NCBI GenBank assembly: GCA_003225595.1
Contig: QIAR01000077.1
Location: 1 to 39,570 of the forward strand
Direction: 5' to 3'
Source: Acidobacteriota bacterium
GTDB lineage: Bacteria; Acidobacteriota; Terriglobia; Terriglobales; Acidobacteriaceae
Length of the DNA stretch: 39,570 nucleotides
A program made the position numbers and the translations under genes. This document shows, piece by piece, positions 1-7,839 of the stretch. The notes beneath the pieces are model-generated. The model was given only the letters and a program-made list of their open reading frames with translations. It searched no databases and was not told where the DNA came from. The stretch's first letter is position 1. The number at the start of each line of letters is the position of its first letter.

Positions 1-404
1 AGATGTAGCTCTGAAAACGATTCTCCGTTTCTTTGCTTTGTGCCGAAGTGAGCCAGAGCAGATCGTCTTCGATATGTACCGAGAGATGCAGAACCGACTA
101 ATGGCACGAAGGCAGGGAACATTTGAGGAGATTCAACTTGCCAAGCCGTTCAGTGAATTCGGGCAACGAAAACCTCCAGGCACTGGCAGTTGCCTATGCA
201 GAAAGCACCGAAGAAAGAGTCAAGAAGCAATGGGACGCCATCTTTTCTGCCGGCTGGAAGGAGAAGAAACCCGTAGAACTGCCTGTCGTGTGCCTGGGAA
301 TAGCGGTACTTCGGAAGAAACCGCGATTGTGCTGGCCGCCCCAAATCGATACCAGCTGCTCAGGGCAGAATATTGGTACTTATACCATCGGGCAGGTCAG
401 ATAG
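1..404 (+). pseudogene. Frameshifted gene fragment, cut by window start
   Basis: Two adjacent frames look protein-like in succession. The frame open from base 2 gives a sensible helical peptide up to about base 163 (ending ...KPFSEFG), and the next frame continues it (NENLQALAVAYAESTEERVKKQ...) to a stop at 402-404. A single-base indel in the GGGC run near 161-164 would join them. No family is recognised and no motif stands out. The upstream part lies outside the window. The reading is based only on amino-acid composition and charge pattern, so it could also be chance. Confidence 0.35.
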
Positions 405-924
405 TGGCTGATCTGGGTGTAGCTGTAGGTCATCGAGCCACCTCGGAACTGCCAATGTCTCTAGGCAACGCAGCGGACAGTTCTTCCCACTGGCTGGCCG
501 TGTTCTCGCATTTCCTGCCTGTGGACCTTTCCCTCGATCCACGATTTACGCAAATTGCAGCTCTAGCTGCATTCTGAATTTCAACTTCACCGCGGATCAG
601 GGACCCCTGACGGATTTAGAACGGGGTTTTGTTAGAAGCTCTCAAAGAGCCAACGCTGATCAGAAATACCCCGCTTCACACCCACGTCCTGCACTGGCCG
701 AGATGAAAAAAGAGAGCCCACCACTAGGTCACCCACTCCGGCTCTGGTTCCACGTCTCCCTGCAAGTGCCAGCACGCGCTATCTCTGATTCTTTCTCCTG
801 CAGCGCATCAGGAGCCCAAAGCTTGCGGGCCTCTCCAATAGGCACATTATCCGCTTCGCTCTCCGTTAGGATGATGAGCCCTTCGACATGTGTTAGTATG
901 CGCGGGTTTTGAAAGGAGCTCTCC
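405..924. other. Gene-poor stretch before the cupin gene
   Basis: No convincing gene is seen. The open frames here have no ribosome site and atypical composition. A tight palindrome, TCAGGG-ac-CCCTGA, lies at 597-610, but its two-base loop and lack of a T-tract argue against a terminator. Confidence 0.4.
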
Positions 925-1350
925 ATGAAGCGCATCAACTTCTTGGTTGGGGTCACACTAGCAGTGGGCGTGGTGCTGGGCTTGCTGGGTAGCCGGATGT
1001 TGAGCGCCCAAGACAATTTGAAAAGCGGCACGGTTCTGCAGCGAACAGAACTTAAGGCCGCGCCCGGATGGGAAGCGATCCTTGTGGAGCGTATCCTGCC
1101 ACCGGCTGCGGAGAGCGGCAAGCATACGCAATCGGGCAACGAGATCGTGTATATCCAGGACGGTTCGGTGATCTTTGAGGCGCAGGGCAAGCCCGCTGTG
1201 ACCCTGAAGCCCGGCGAGGCATTCACCACTGTCGCCGGCGAAGTGCACAATGTGAAGAATGCCAGCAGCAGCGATCCTGCCAAGGCCCTGGCCTTCTATG
1301 TTGCCAAAAAGGGCGCTCGTCTCGAGGATCTCTCGGTTCCGGCGAAATAA
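925..1350 (+). CDS. Small exported or membrane-anchored cupin protein
   Basis: The 141-residue product starts with a short basic stretch and a hydrophobic segment (about residues 5-27) typical of a signal peptide or anchor. A single cupin fold follows: a first motif around the HTQSGNEIVYIQDG segment, and a second around the KPGEAFTTVAGEVHNVKN segment, which carries the second-motif histidine. Such small cupins bind a metal and either do simple chemistry or sense ligands; no substrate can be named. The start is fixed by an AGGAG about eight bases upstream. It stands alone, with no same-strand partner close by. The cupin assignment is firm, the function is not. Confidence 0.85.
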   Translation: MKRINFLVGVTLAVGVVLGLLGSRMLSAQDNLKSGTVLQRTELKAAPGWEAILVERILPPAAESGKHTQSGNEIVYIQDGSVIFEAQGKPAVTLKPGEAFTTVAGEVHNVKNASSSDPAKALAFYVAKKGARLEDLSVPAK

Positions 1351-1711
1351 GAATCGAAGGCGGCCCGGTGAGGAGACAGCCCGTTCCGAAGGATATGTGT
1401 GCCCCGCGACCTTATGAATTGCTAGCTGGGTTTCAGACTGCAGAAAAAGACTCACCCACCGAGAGTAGCCGCTGTCATAGTTCTATTCGCAGGACAGCCC
1501 GTGGTGCCGTGGTGGATTGTGGTGCCATTTCATCATTGCAAGCTCTATAGGACATAAAGGTGGTTGATCCGCTTGTGTGCGCATACCTATTGCGCCGCCA
1601 CGACTCGCCACAAGCGCCACGCGATGTTCTCCTTCTGCACATCCTGCTGTCGCTGCGGTTCTCCGCAGCGTGACCGTGTCCTCGGCGAACACCGCGCTTC
1701 GCTCAGGCCTG
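1351..1711. other. Non-coding stretch after the cupin
   Basis: No gene is supported on either strand. The only clear structure is the perfect hairpin listed at 1651-1670. The open frame on the minus strand across 1483-1782 has no matching ribosome site and unusual composition. Confidence 0.4.
1651..1670. repeat. Perfect 8-bp hairpin
   Basis: CGCTGCGG, a TTCT loop and CCGCAGCG form a perfect stem-loop in a non-coding stretch. There is no T-run on either side, so it is not a standard intrinsic terminator. It could be a copy of a REP-like interspersed element or part of a small RNA; one copy in this window cannot decide. Confidence 0.5.
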
Positions 1712-1882
1712 TTACTGCCTAATGTACCGCGGAACCTGCTTGATAGTTCCTGAGACACGCTTCCATCTGCCAGCGGCATCATGCCACAAGCCGCCGCTAC
1801 TCCCTAACAACGGGTTAAGCATCGCGGTCACCGCCGGTGTGGATCCGGCCTTCAATACTTCTCGTCGCGTCAGATTCCTCAT
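1712..1882 (-). pseudogene. Truncated gene: Tat signal peptide remnant
   Basis: An ATG at 1882 preceded by GAGGGG opens a 56-codon frame. Its first 27 residues form a classic twin-arginine signal: a short polar N-region, T-R-R-E-V-L-K, then a hydrophobic stretch and a proline-rich end. After that the reading loses any resemblance to an exported enzyme and stops at 1712. The ribosome site and intact Tat motif suggest the 5' end of a real gene whose body was lost by deletion. Tat passengers are usually folded cofactor enzymes or amidohydrolases, but nothing remains to identify this one. It is divergent from the GntR gene at 2348, mirroring the regulator/divergent-gene layout at 26459-26633. Confidence 0.55.
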
Positions 1883-2162
1883 TGCCCCTCAGCGCAGGTG
1901 ACTTTCTATCATAGGGCCGCGGATCGCGCTGCTTTCGCACGCCAGGTAGCACATAGAGAGGGCCATTCGCAATCGACGCAAGCAGCGGGAGTGTGGGCTG
2001 AGTGTAGCAATAGGGAATTGGGCTTCGGAACTGACTCGGTTCACGAAGCCCACAGGTTGCCAGCATCCTTCCACGCCGCCGCCCCTTTTTGACCGCAACG
2101 TTCCCGGTGCTGTACCAATCTGCAATATTGGACGCAAGGCTTGATTTGGAACTCAAACCGAC
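1883..2162. other. Intergenic stretch upstream of GntR regulator 1
   Basis: No gene with a ribosome site is seen here. Open frames on both strands are short or overlap each other and look like chance frames. It separates the Tat remnant from the regulator promoter. Confidence 0.4.
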
Positions 2163-2190
2163 TTGCGCCTGAGGACTGAAACGGTACAAT
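2163..2190 (+). promoter_or_regulatory. Candidate sigma-70 promoter for GntR regulator 1
   Basis: TTGCGC at 2163-2168 and TACAAT at 2185-2190 are separated by 16 bases. The -10 is good (five of six) and the -35 is fair. Transcription would start near 2197, just ahead of the shared element and GTATAC boxes, so a bound regulator would sit downstream of the start. This is inference from pattern only. Confidence 0.4.
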
Positions 2191-2202
2191 GACGCCCGGA
2201 GT

Positions 2203-2250
2203 ATGTCAACGATAATCGCAAGGTATACTGCTGGTATACTCTGGTATACT
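2203..2250 (+). promoter_or_regulatory. GntR operator: 15-mer plus three GTATAC boxes
   Basis: The 15-mer ATGTCAACGATAATC (2203-2217) is followed by three copies of GGTATACT, at 2222-2229, 2233-2240 and 2243-2250, spaced 11 and 10 bases, i.e. on one face of the helix. GTATAC is itself a palindrome. The same 15-mer with a GTATAC box six bases further on lies upstream of the second GntR gene. NanR, an FCD-type GntR regulator, is known to bind tandem GGTATA repeats, so this is probably an autoregulatory operator. Two copies also read as extended -10 elements (TGGTATACT). Confidence 0.65.
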
Positions 2251-2347
2251 CGCACTTGGAATAAACATCGTGGGTCCCGGCTTGAACGGCTGTAAGAAAG
2301 AGGCTTTCGGGTTACGACGACTGTCTTCGGGAATTGAGGTGAGTGTG

Positions 2348-3097
2348 ATGCCTACTGCATCAACGATGGAACGGAAGACTAGGGGCGCAACCGGGTCCAC
2401 GGGATTCTCTTATGCGCCTGCGTACCAAACTGTCGATAAACTGAGCGAGCGTGTTTACCAGTCGCTCAAGCGCGACATCATCACTGGGATTTTGCGGCCC
2501 GGTGAAGCGGTGACCGAGAAGGATCTCGCGGGACGATACAAATCAAGCCGCACTCCAGTTCGCGAAGCGGCCCTCCGATTGGAAGAGCAGAACCTGCTGC
2601 AGAACATTCCCAATAGAGGGTACTTCGTGACACATCTAACCGTAAACGATCTCAACGACATCTACGAATATCGGTTGTCAGTCGAGTGCACTAGTGCGGA
2701 ATTAGCTGCCAGTAGGGGTATTCCAGGCAACAATCTGTCAGAGTTGAACAAGCTTGGGAGTCGGCGCAGTCGACCCGATAGCCGCGCCAGTTTTGAGGAG
2801 TTCATCGCAGCCGATACCGCTTTCCACGTCAATATAGCTCGCCTGACGCGGAACCCTCTGCTGGTGAGGGCAGTATCTGATATGAGGTGTCAGATGGAGC
2901 GCATCCTCTTTGCAGGCATAGACGCCCTGGACACCTCTTACTACTACGGCGACTTGCCAGTTCATGGGCATCAAGGAATACTACGTGCGATCAAAGAGGG
3001 TAATGTGAAGCTGGCGAGGAAACTTATGCACGAACACATAATGAGTGCAAAGGAAGAAGTCATCCAACTGGCACAGAATGGATCAAGGCTGATCTGA
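2348..3097 (+). CDS. GntR-family regulator, FCD subfamily (copy 1)
   Basis: The 249-residue product has an N-terminal winged helix (about residues 30-105, with SSRTPVREAALRLEE as recognition region and NRGYFVTHLT as wing). An FCD ligand-binding domain follows, with the expected D-x3-H (ADTAFH) and later histidines (HGHQG, LMHEH) that usually bind a metal with a carboxylate ligand. The ATG at 2348 is preferred over 2270: AGGTGA precedes it, and the resulting N-terminus matches the second GntR protein at 25734-26459. It probably controls the permease and oxidoreductase downstream and its own promoter through the GTATAC boxes. FCD regulators typically answer to organic acids or amino-acid derivatives; the ligand is unknown. 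Confidence 0.9.
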   Translation: MPTASTMERKTRGATGSTGFSYAPAYQTVDKLSERVYQSLKRDIITGILRPGEAVTEKDLAGRYKSSRTPVREAALRLEEQNLLQNIPNRGYFVTHLTVNDLNDIYEYRLSVECTSAELAASRGIPGNNLSELNKLGSRRSRPDSRASFEEFIAADTAFHVNIARLTRNPLLVRAVSDMRCQMERILFAGIDALDTSYYYGDLPVHGHQGILRAIKEGNVKLARKLMHEHIMSAKEEVIQLAQNGSRLI

Positions 3098-3147
3098 GCG
3101 GCGAAGTCTTTGCGACCTCACGTAGTGCAATAGTTCGATCTCGACCG

Positions 3148-4644
3148 ATGAATCAGAAACCTGATCGGCAACAACTGGCCCGCGGAGCGCTGGGACAGGC
3201 CGAAGTTTTATTCCAGGCCGTAGCTCATTTGGGCCCGGCAGGCGCCGCCATCGTAATTTTTCCATTTCTGACGCACTACGTCGGAGCAGCCGTCCCATTC
3301 CTGTTGGCCGTGTGTCTTGTCGCGGTGCTCCTCACCGCACTCTGTGTTTCCTCGCTGGCTCGCCATCTTCCCTCAGCCGGGGGATTTGTTACCTATGTTG
3401 GTCAAGGGCTGGGCAAGCGCTTTGGGTTCTTTACCGCGTGGGCGTATTTTCTTTATGATCCGCTCATTCCCACGGTTTCAATCCTGATTGCGGCTGGTTT
3501 TCTGGAACAGGTCCTGAAGAGGCAATTGGACGTCACCGTGCCTTGGTGGATTACCACCTTGGCATGTCTGGCCGTCGTCCATTTCGTTACTTATGCCGGG
3601 GTGAAACAGTCCGCCAAGCTGAACATGCTGCTGGGCGCTGCTGAGTGCGTGATGCTCTTGTTGCTAAGCATTTGGGTAATCATTGACGCCGGCAGCGGAG
3701 CTCAATCCCTTGTCCCATTCCGATTTCCCGAAAGCGGGCCTCATGCGCTCTTCCTTGGATTTGCGTTCGCTTTGTTATTGTTCTGCGGTTTTGAATCAGC
3801 CGCACCACTTGCCGAGGAGACGAAGAATGCAAAGACAGCGATCCCACGCACGATGATTTCGTCGCTACTGGTAGTGGGTGGGCTATGGATCTTGACTGGA
3901 TACGCAATGGTAGTTGGTTTTGGGATTACCAACGCCGATCAGATGTTGCAGGCTAGTGAAAACCCGTTTTTCAGTCTTGCAAATGGCGTTTGGCGTAATG
4001 GCTGGATTCTAGTCGCGTTCGCTCTCGTCAACTCCTCGCTGGCAGCTTCCATTGCGGGTCAGAATGCGGGTTCGCGCGTAATCTACGCGCTAGGCCGGGC
4101 AGGCGTGTTGCCATCGGCGCTGGGACGCACTCACCCTAAGCACCAGACACCACACGTTGCCATCGCGTTCCAGAGCATCTTGAACGTCGCGGTCTCGATC
4201 ACTTTGGGGCTTTGGCTCGGTCCAATTGGCGCGCTTAATTTCATTGGAGTGTTGATCGCCATAGGCATCATTGTGATTTACATATTGGCGAACGTTTCCG
4301 TAATCCCATTGTTCTGGAAACGGTACCGAGAGGAATGGAGAATTCTTCGGCACCTTGTGGTACCGGTCCTGGCGGTCGGACTGCTTGCTTTGGCGTTCTA
4401 TTACACGGTGTGGCCGATTCCTCCCCAACCTCTGTCAGTTGCTGAGGCTTTCGTCGCGGTGTGGCTATCGGTCGGCGCTAGTCTAGCCATTTTCCTCCGC
4501 GGACGCATCCGAGACGCACTTGAACGAGCGGTGTCAATTGTTTTTCAGGCAGGTCAAAATCCGGTTCTAGCCGCGGTAAATGATGATCCGCAGGTCATCG
4601 TCACGCCGGCACCGATGTCAAATACCAACATGAGTAATACGTAA
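3148..4644 (+). CDS. APC-superfamily amino acid permease (copy 1)
   Basis: The 498-residue hydrophobic protein has about twelve predicted membrane helices beginning near residue 30. It has APC features: a glycine-rich first helix, the LPSAGGFVTYVGQGLG segment after helix 2, and the GFESAAPLAEETKNAKTAIPR loop typical of the family's E-E-x-x-N-x-x-x-x-I-P motif. It should import an amino acid or amine by proton symport at the inner membrane. It lies 50 bases after GntR 1 and 37 bases before the oxidoreductase, so the three probably form one transcript. The ribosome site is weak. Its divergence from the permease at 37109 suggests a different substrate. The family is sure, the substrate is not. 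Confidence 0.9.
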   Translation: MNQKPDRQQLARGALGQAEVLFQAVAHLGPAGAAIVIFPFLTHYVGAAVPFLLAVCLVAVLLTALCVSSLARHLPSAGGFVTYVGQGLGKRFGFFTAWAYFLYDPLIPTVSILIAAGFLEQVLKRQLDVTVPWWITTLACLAVVHFVTYAGVKQSAKLNMLLGAAECVMLLLLSIWVIIDAGSGAQSLVPFRFPESGPHALFLGFAFALLLFCGFESAAPLAEETKNAKTAIPRTMISSLLVVGGLWILTGYAMVVGFGITNADQMLQASENPFFSLANGVWRNGWILVAFALVNSSLAASIAGQNAGSRVIYALGRAGVLPSALGRTHPKHQTPHVAIAFQSILNVAVSITLGLWLGPIGALNFIGVLIAIGIIVIYILANVSVIPLFWKRYREEWRILRHLVVPVLAVGLLALAFYYTVWPIPPQPLSVAEAFVAVWLSVGASLAIFLRGRIRDALERAVSIVFQAGQNPVLAAVNDDPQVIVTPAPMSNTNMSNT

Positions 4645-4681
4645 GGAGTGGTTCGAACCTGCTCTTGATTGGACAAGCACT

Positions 4682-6307
4682 ATGGATTCCTACGATGCAG
4701 TATTTGTGGGAAGTGGAATCAATTCTTTGGTTGGTGCTGCAATCCTCGCAAAAGCCGGGTGGAAGGTTTGCGTCCTCGAACGGACTCCATGGCTCGGTGG
4801 CAACATTCGTACGGCTGAGGTCACAGAGCCCGGGTTTATCCATGACCTGTATTCGGGATGGCACCCGTTGTTTACGGGATCGGAAGCATATGCGCTGCTC
4901 AAGTCAGACTTGGAAGCTCGCGGATTGAAGTACCTGAATACCGAAAATCCGACCGCAACATTGTTCCCCGATGGTAATGCTGCATTTCTGTCTACCTCGC
5001 TACAAGAGAACGTTCGACATTTCGAGACTTTGGCGGCCGGAGATGGTGAGAGTTGGAATCGCGCAGTCACAGAGTTCATGGCGCGCTCTGACCTGGGATT
5101 GGGGTTACTCGGCACCGAATTGTGGTCCTGGGCGGGGTTGAAGTTCCTGGTCAAGGGCCTTCGGCGACTTGGTGTGGAAGGAACGATGGAATTCGGCTCT
5201 CAGTTGCTAGGCTCGAGCCGCTCATGGCTAACCGAAACTTTCCGGTCGTCACGTATACACGGCTTGCTTGCTCCTTGGGTTTTACATACAGGGCTGGGGC
5301 CTGACAGTGCTGGTTCTGGGTTCATGAACCTGCTGATCGCCGTAGCACTCCAACTGGGAGGCATGCCGGTACCGCGGGGTGGTGGCGCAAAACTGGTGGA
5401 TGCGATAGTCGGAATAATTCGCGATCATGGAGGCGAACTTCATAGCGACTGTCATGTTGATTTGGTGGAAGTGAGTGCTGGCTCCGCCGTTGGAGTCCGT
5501 ACCCGCGGACAACTGTTCCCAGCCCGGAAGGCCGTTATTTGCAGCGTGACCCCACAGCAACTCTACCTGCAACTTCTGGAAAAGACTGTTGTCCCCGAAC
5601 GTGCAGCACAGAAGGCGCGCCGCTTCCGTTTTGGGCGTGGAGATATGCAGATACATGTTGCTTTGTCGGAACCGCCCAAATGGCCTGGAGATGCAGAAAG
5701 ATTATCCCGCACCGCAATGGTCCATGTGACACCGGGCTTGGACGGAGTGTCGGGTGCCGTGAATGAGGCCGAGCGGGGCTTACTACCTGCAGAGCCGACA
5801 ATCGTCGTCGGGCAGCCCACAGCAGTTGATCCATCACGTTCTCCCCAGGGTACGTGGATTCTGTGGATTCAGCTTCAGGAACTACCCAATTCACCGCGGG
5901 GCGATGCAGCCGGCAAGATTCAAACTGATGGTACCTGGAGTGAAACGCTGCGCGAGTGTTTTGCCGATCGCATCATCGCGAGACTATGCGCGATCATCCC
6001 GAATCTCGAGAGTGCAATGCGTAAGCGCATGGTAATTTCTCCGGCCGATCTCGCGCGTACCAACATCAACCTGGTAGGGGGCGACCCCTATGCAGGTTCC
6101 TGTTCACCCGACCAATTCTTCATCTGGCGCCCTTTGCCTGGAATGCCACGGCACCGTACGAGCATCAAGAAGCTCTACCACATCGGGGCTTCCACGCATC
6201 CCGGTCCCGGCCTGCATGGTGCGTCTGGTCTAATGGTGGCAAAAGAACTGTTGAGTACGAGAGCTTATCGCAGGGTGAGGAGCGCCGGGTTGATGTTACT
6301 GCGGTGA
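4682..6307 (+). CDS. FAD-dependent oxidoreductase, phytoene-desaturase-like
   Basis: The 541-residue product begins with a Rossmann FAD site: G-S-G-I-N-S-L (residues 10-16), the acidic end of strand 2 at E33, and LGGN at 38-41. Its C-terminal segment HIGASTHPGPGLHGASG (near residue 510) is the second FAD-contact motif of the phytoene desaturase/PYROXD2-like group. These enzymes remove hydride or desaturate a substrate using FAD. No carotenoid gene is near, so a carotenoid role is unlikely; oxidation of an amine or ring compound brought in by the upstream permease is an inference. There is no signal peptide, so it is cytosolic. Its 3' end overlaps the opposing PLP gene by 12 bases. Confidence 0.85.
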   Translation: MDSYDAVFVGSGINSLVGAAILAKAGWKVCVLERTPWLGGNIRTAEVTEPGFIHDLYSGWHPLFTGSEAYALLKSDLEARGLKYLNTENPTATLFPDGNAAFLSTSLQENVRHFETLAAGDGESWNRAVTEFMARSDLGLGLLGTELWSWAGLKFLVKGLRRLGVEGTMEFGSQLLGSSRSWLTETFRSSRIHGLLAPWVLHTGLGPDSAGSGFMNLLIAVALQLGGMPVPRGGGAKLVDAIVGIIRDHGGELHSDCHVDLVEVSAGSAVGVRTRGQLFPARKAVICSVTPQQLYLQLLEKTVVPERAAQKARRFRFGRGDMQIHVALSEPPKWPGDAERLSRTAMVHVTPGLDGVSGAVNEAERGLLPAEPTIVVGQPTAVDPSRSPQGTWILWIQLQELPNSPRGDAAGKIQTDGTWSETLRECFADRIIARLCAIIPNLESAMRKRMVISPADLARTNINLVGGDPYAGSCSPDQFFIWRPLPGMPRHRTSIKKLYHIGASTHPGPGLHGASGLMVAKELLSTRAYRRVRSAGLMLLR

Positions 6308-7537
6308 TGCCAAGGCCAATTCTGAATTCCTTGCGAGGTAGTCTTCCACCGCGTTCAACAGACGATCAACATCGCTCTTGTTGTTGTAGAAGTGACAGGA
6401 AACTCGCACACCGCCCACGTTGGAAGTGTACCGTACGGCTACCAGAATCTTTCGATCGAGTAGATGTTCCTTTAACTCGATGTCCTTGTGCGGACTCCCG
6501 GGAAATCCCATAGCGATGATCCCCGATCGATTAACGGGCGGCCGCGGCGTCACCACATTCATTCGCAGCGTCTCTAGCCCTTCTAAGAGGTAGTTTGTCA
6601 CAGTTCGGATTTGCTCTTCGATAACCGCCTTCCCGAGTTCATTAATCATGTGAAGCGAGGCAGCCAGGCCGATTCCCCCAGGATAGTTTGCCGTGCCACC
6701 GTTCTCGTAATCTCTCGCTTTATGAGAGAACTCGACGGGCTGCAACGGCGTGATCGACGGAGTTTCGAAATACGTGCCCCAACCGCCGAGTGGAGCTTCT
6801 AAGGAAAGGTATCCGGCTACAGGTCGTCGAAGTTTGTCTGAAATACCCTTGCGGATATACATGAAGCCCGCGCCAAACGGGGCGTTGAGCCACTTATGGC
6901 CGCCACAGACGACGATGTCGACAGGAACCTTCGACACATCCAGCGGAAAAGCACCGAGCTGCTGGATGGCATCGACAATCAGCAGAACACCGGACTGACT
7001 GCACAGCTTGGAAATGCCTTCGAGATCGCAAAAATAGCCGTTGCTCCATTGGACCGAACTGATGACTACGGCCTTGGTGCGACCGTCAATGACTTCTTCG
7101 AAACTGGAAAGTGGGAGCTCCCCATCTTTGTTTTTGGCAACACGGATCTGAGGACAAATCCCGCTGTTAGGCTGACGCCATGCGAGTGGTACTGCTATAA
7201 ATTCAAGGTCAGTAGTAACGATATTATCGCCGGGTTCCAGCGGGAGAGCGCGGGCAGCGATGCTCAGACCGTGGGTTGTGCTTTCGATAATTGCAATCTC
7301 ATCTTCCGACGCGCCGATCAACCGAGCTGCTTCCGGACGCGCCTTTTCGCGAGCAGCATCGATGGCGAGATGATGATCAACCATAGAGCGCACAGGGGCG
7401 ACCATTGTCTGGTCGAGGAACTCACGTATGGCGCCCACCGCGCTACGAGGCGCAATACCTACTCCGGCGCTGTCAAAAAATGTCTTGTCCCGCAAAGCGG
7501 GAAATTCTTTTCTAATGTGCGCCAGTGAAGCGCCCAT
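6296..7537 (-). CDS. Class V PLP-dependent aminotransferase/lyase (copy A)
   Basis: The 413-residue product has the fold-type I layout of the cysteine desulfurase/isopenicillin-N-epimerase group: FFDSAGVGIAP near the start (20-30), D189-A-I-Q192 contacting PLP and GGHKWL with the Schiff-base lysine at K215. The start at 7537 is chosen because a GGGGGG ribosome site precedes it; the open frame extends further upstream without support. It is the only gene on this strand here and diverges from the TonB receptor. Possible activities are desulfuration, epimerisation or C-C/C-S lysis; the sequence alone does not decide. The convergent end overlaps the oxidoreductase stop. Confidence 0.88.
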   Translation of the reverse strand: MGASLAHIRKEFPALRDKTFFDSAGVGIAPRSAVGAIREFLDQTMVAPVRSMVDHHLAIDAAREKARPEAARLIGASEDEIAIIESTTHGLSIAARALPLEPGDNIVTTDLEFIAVPLAWRQPNSGICPQIRVAKNKDGELPLSSFEEVIDGRTKAVVISSVQWSNGYFCDLEGISKLCSQSGVLLIVDAIQQLGAFPLDVSKVPVDIVVCGGHKWLNAPFGAGFMYIRKGISDKLRRPVAGYLSLEAPLGGWGTYFETPSITPLQPVEFSHKARDYENGGTANYPGGIGLAASLHMINELGKAVIEEQIRTVTNYLLEGLETLRMNVVTPRPPVNRSGIIAMGFPGSPHKDIELKEHLLDRKILVAVRYTSNVGGVRVSCHFYNNKSDVDRLLNAVEDYLARNSELALASPQ

Positions 7538-7839
7538 CGTCCCCCCTTTTGTGAGCGCCGTATAATTACACGAGCTGTGCGAGCAGCACAAGCGAAGTCG
7601 CCGGAACTTTTCCGCGGCAGATCTCTGATCGTCCCTCATCGTGAAATCTGCGGATCGATCTTGGACTTGACAAGCCAACACGAATCCAACTAATATCCGT
7701 GGCCGCTCCGCAGTGGGAGATGTAAGGTCGGTTCCCGCCCCGTCCCTTTGCCGACGTAATTCCCACCGACTCGAAGCGCTATTCACTCTAAGTGTTTTCA
7801 GCGTCAGAAGTTTGGCTCGAACTCGGGAGGAGATCGCTT
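7538..7839. promoter_or_regulatory. Divergent intergenic region, PLP gene / TonB receptor
   Basis: About 300 bases separate two divergent starts. A perfect TATAAT lies at 7561-7566 on the plus strand, but no convincing -35 stands 17 bases before it. No GTATAC box is seen here, so the GntR regulators may not act at this receptor directly. No gene is supported in the interval. Confidence 0.35.

Noticed and set aside
597-610. Palindrome that could be a terminator
   Set aside because: Two-base loop and no T-run; no gene with a clear end just before it.
729-1283. Minus-strand frame of 184 codons opposite the cupin gene, with a plausible tail (VEGLIILTESEADN...)
   Set aside because: Most of it is the complement of the well-supported cupin gene, and no ribosome site or family was found. 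The tail alone could be a fragment but is too short to claim.
1815-2255. Minus-strand frame of 146 codons across the GntR 1 promoter
   Set aside because: It overlaps the operator and promoter, has odd composition and no ribosome site.
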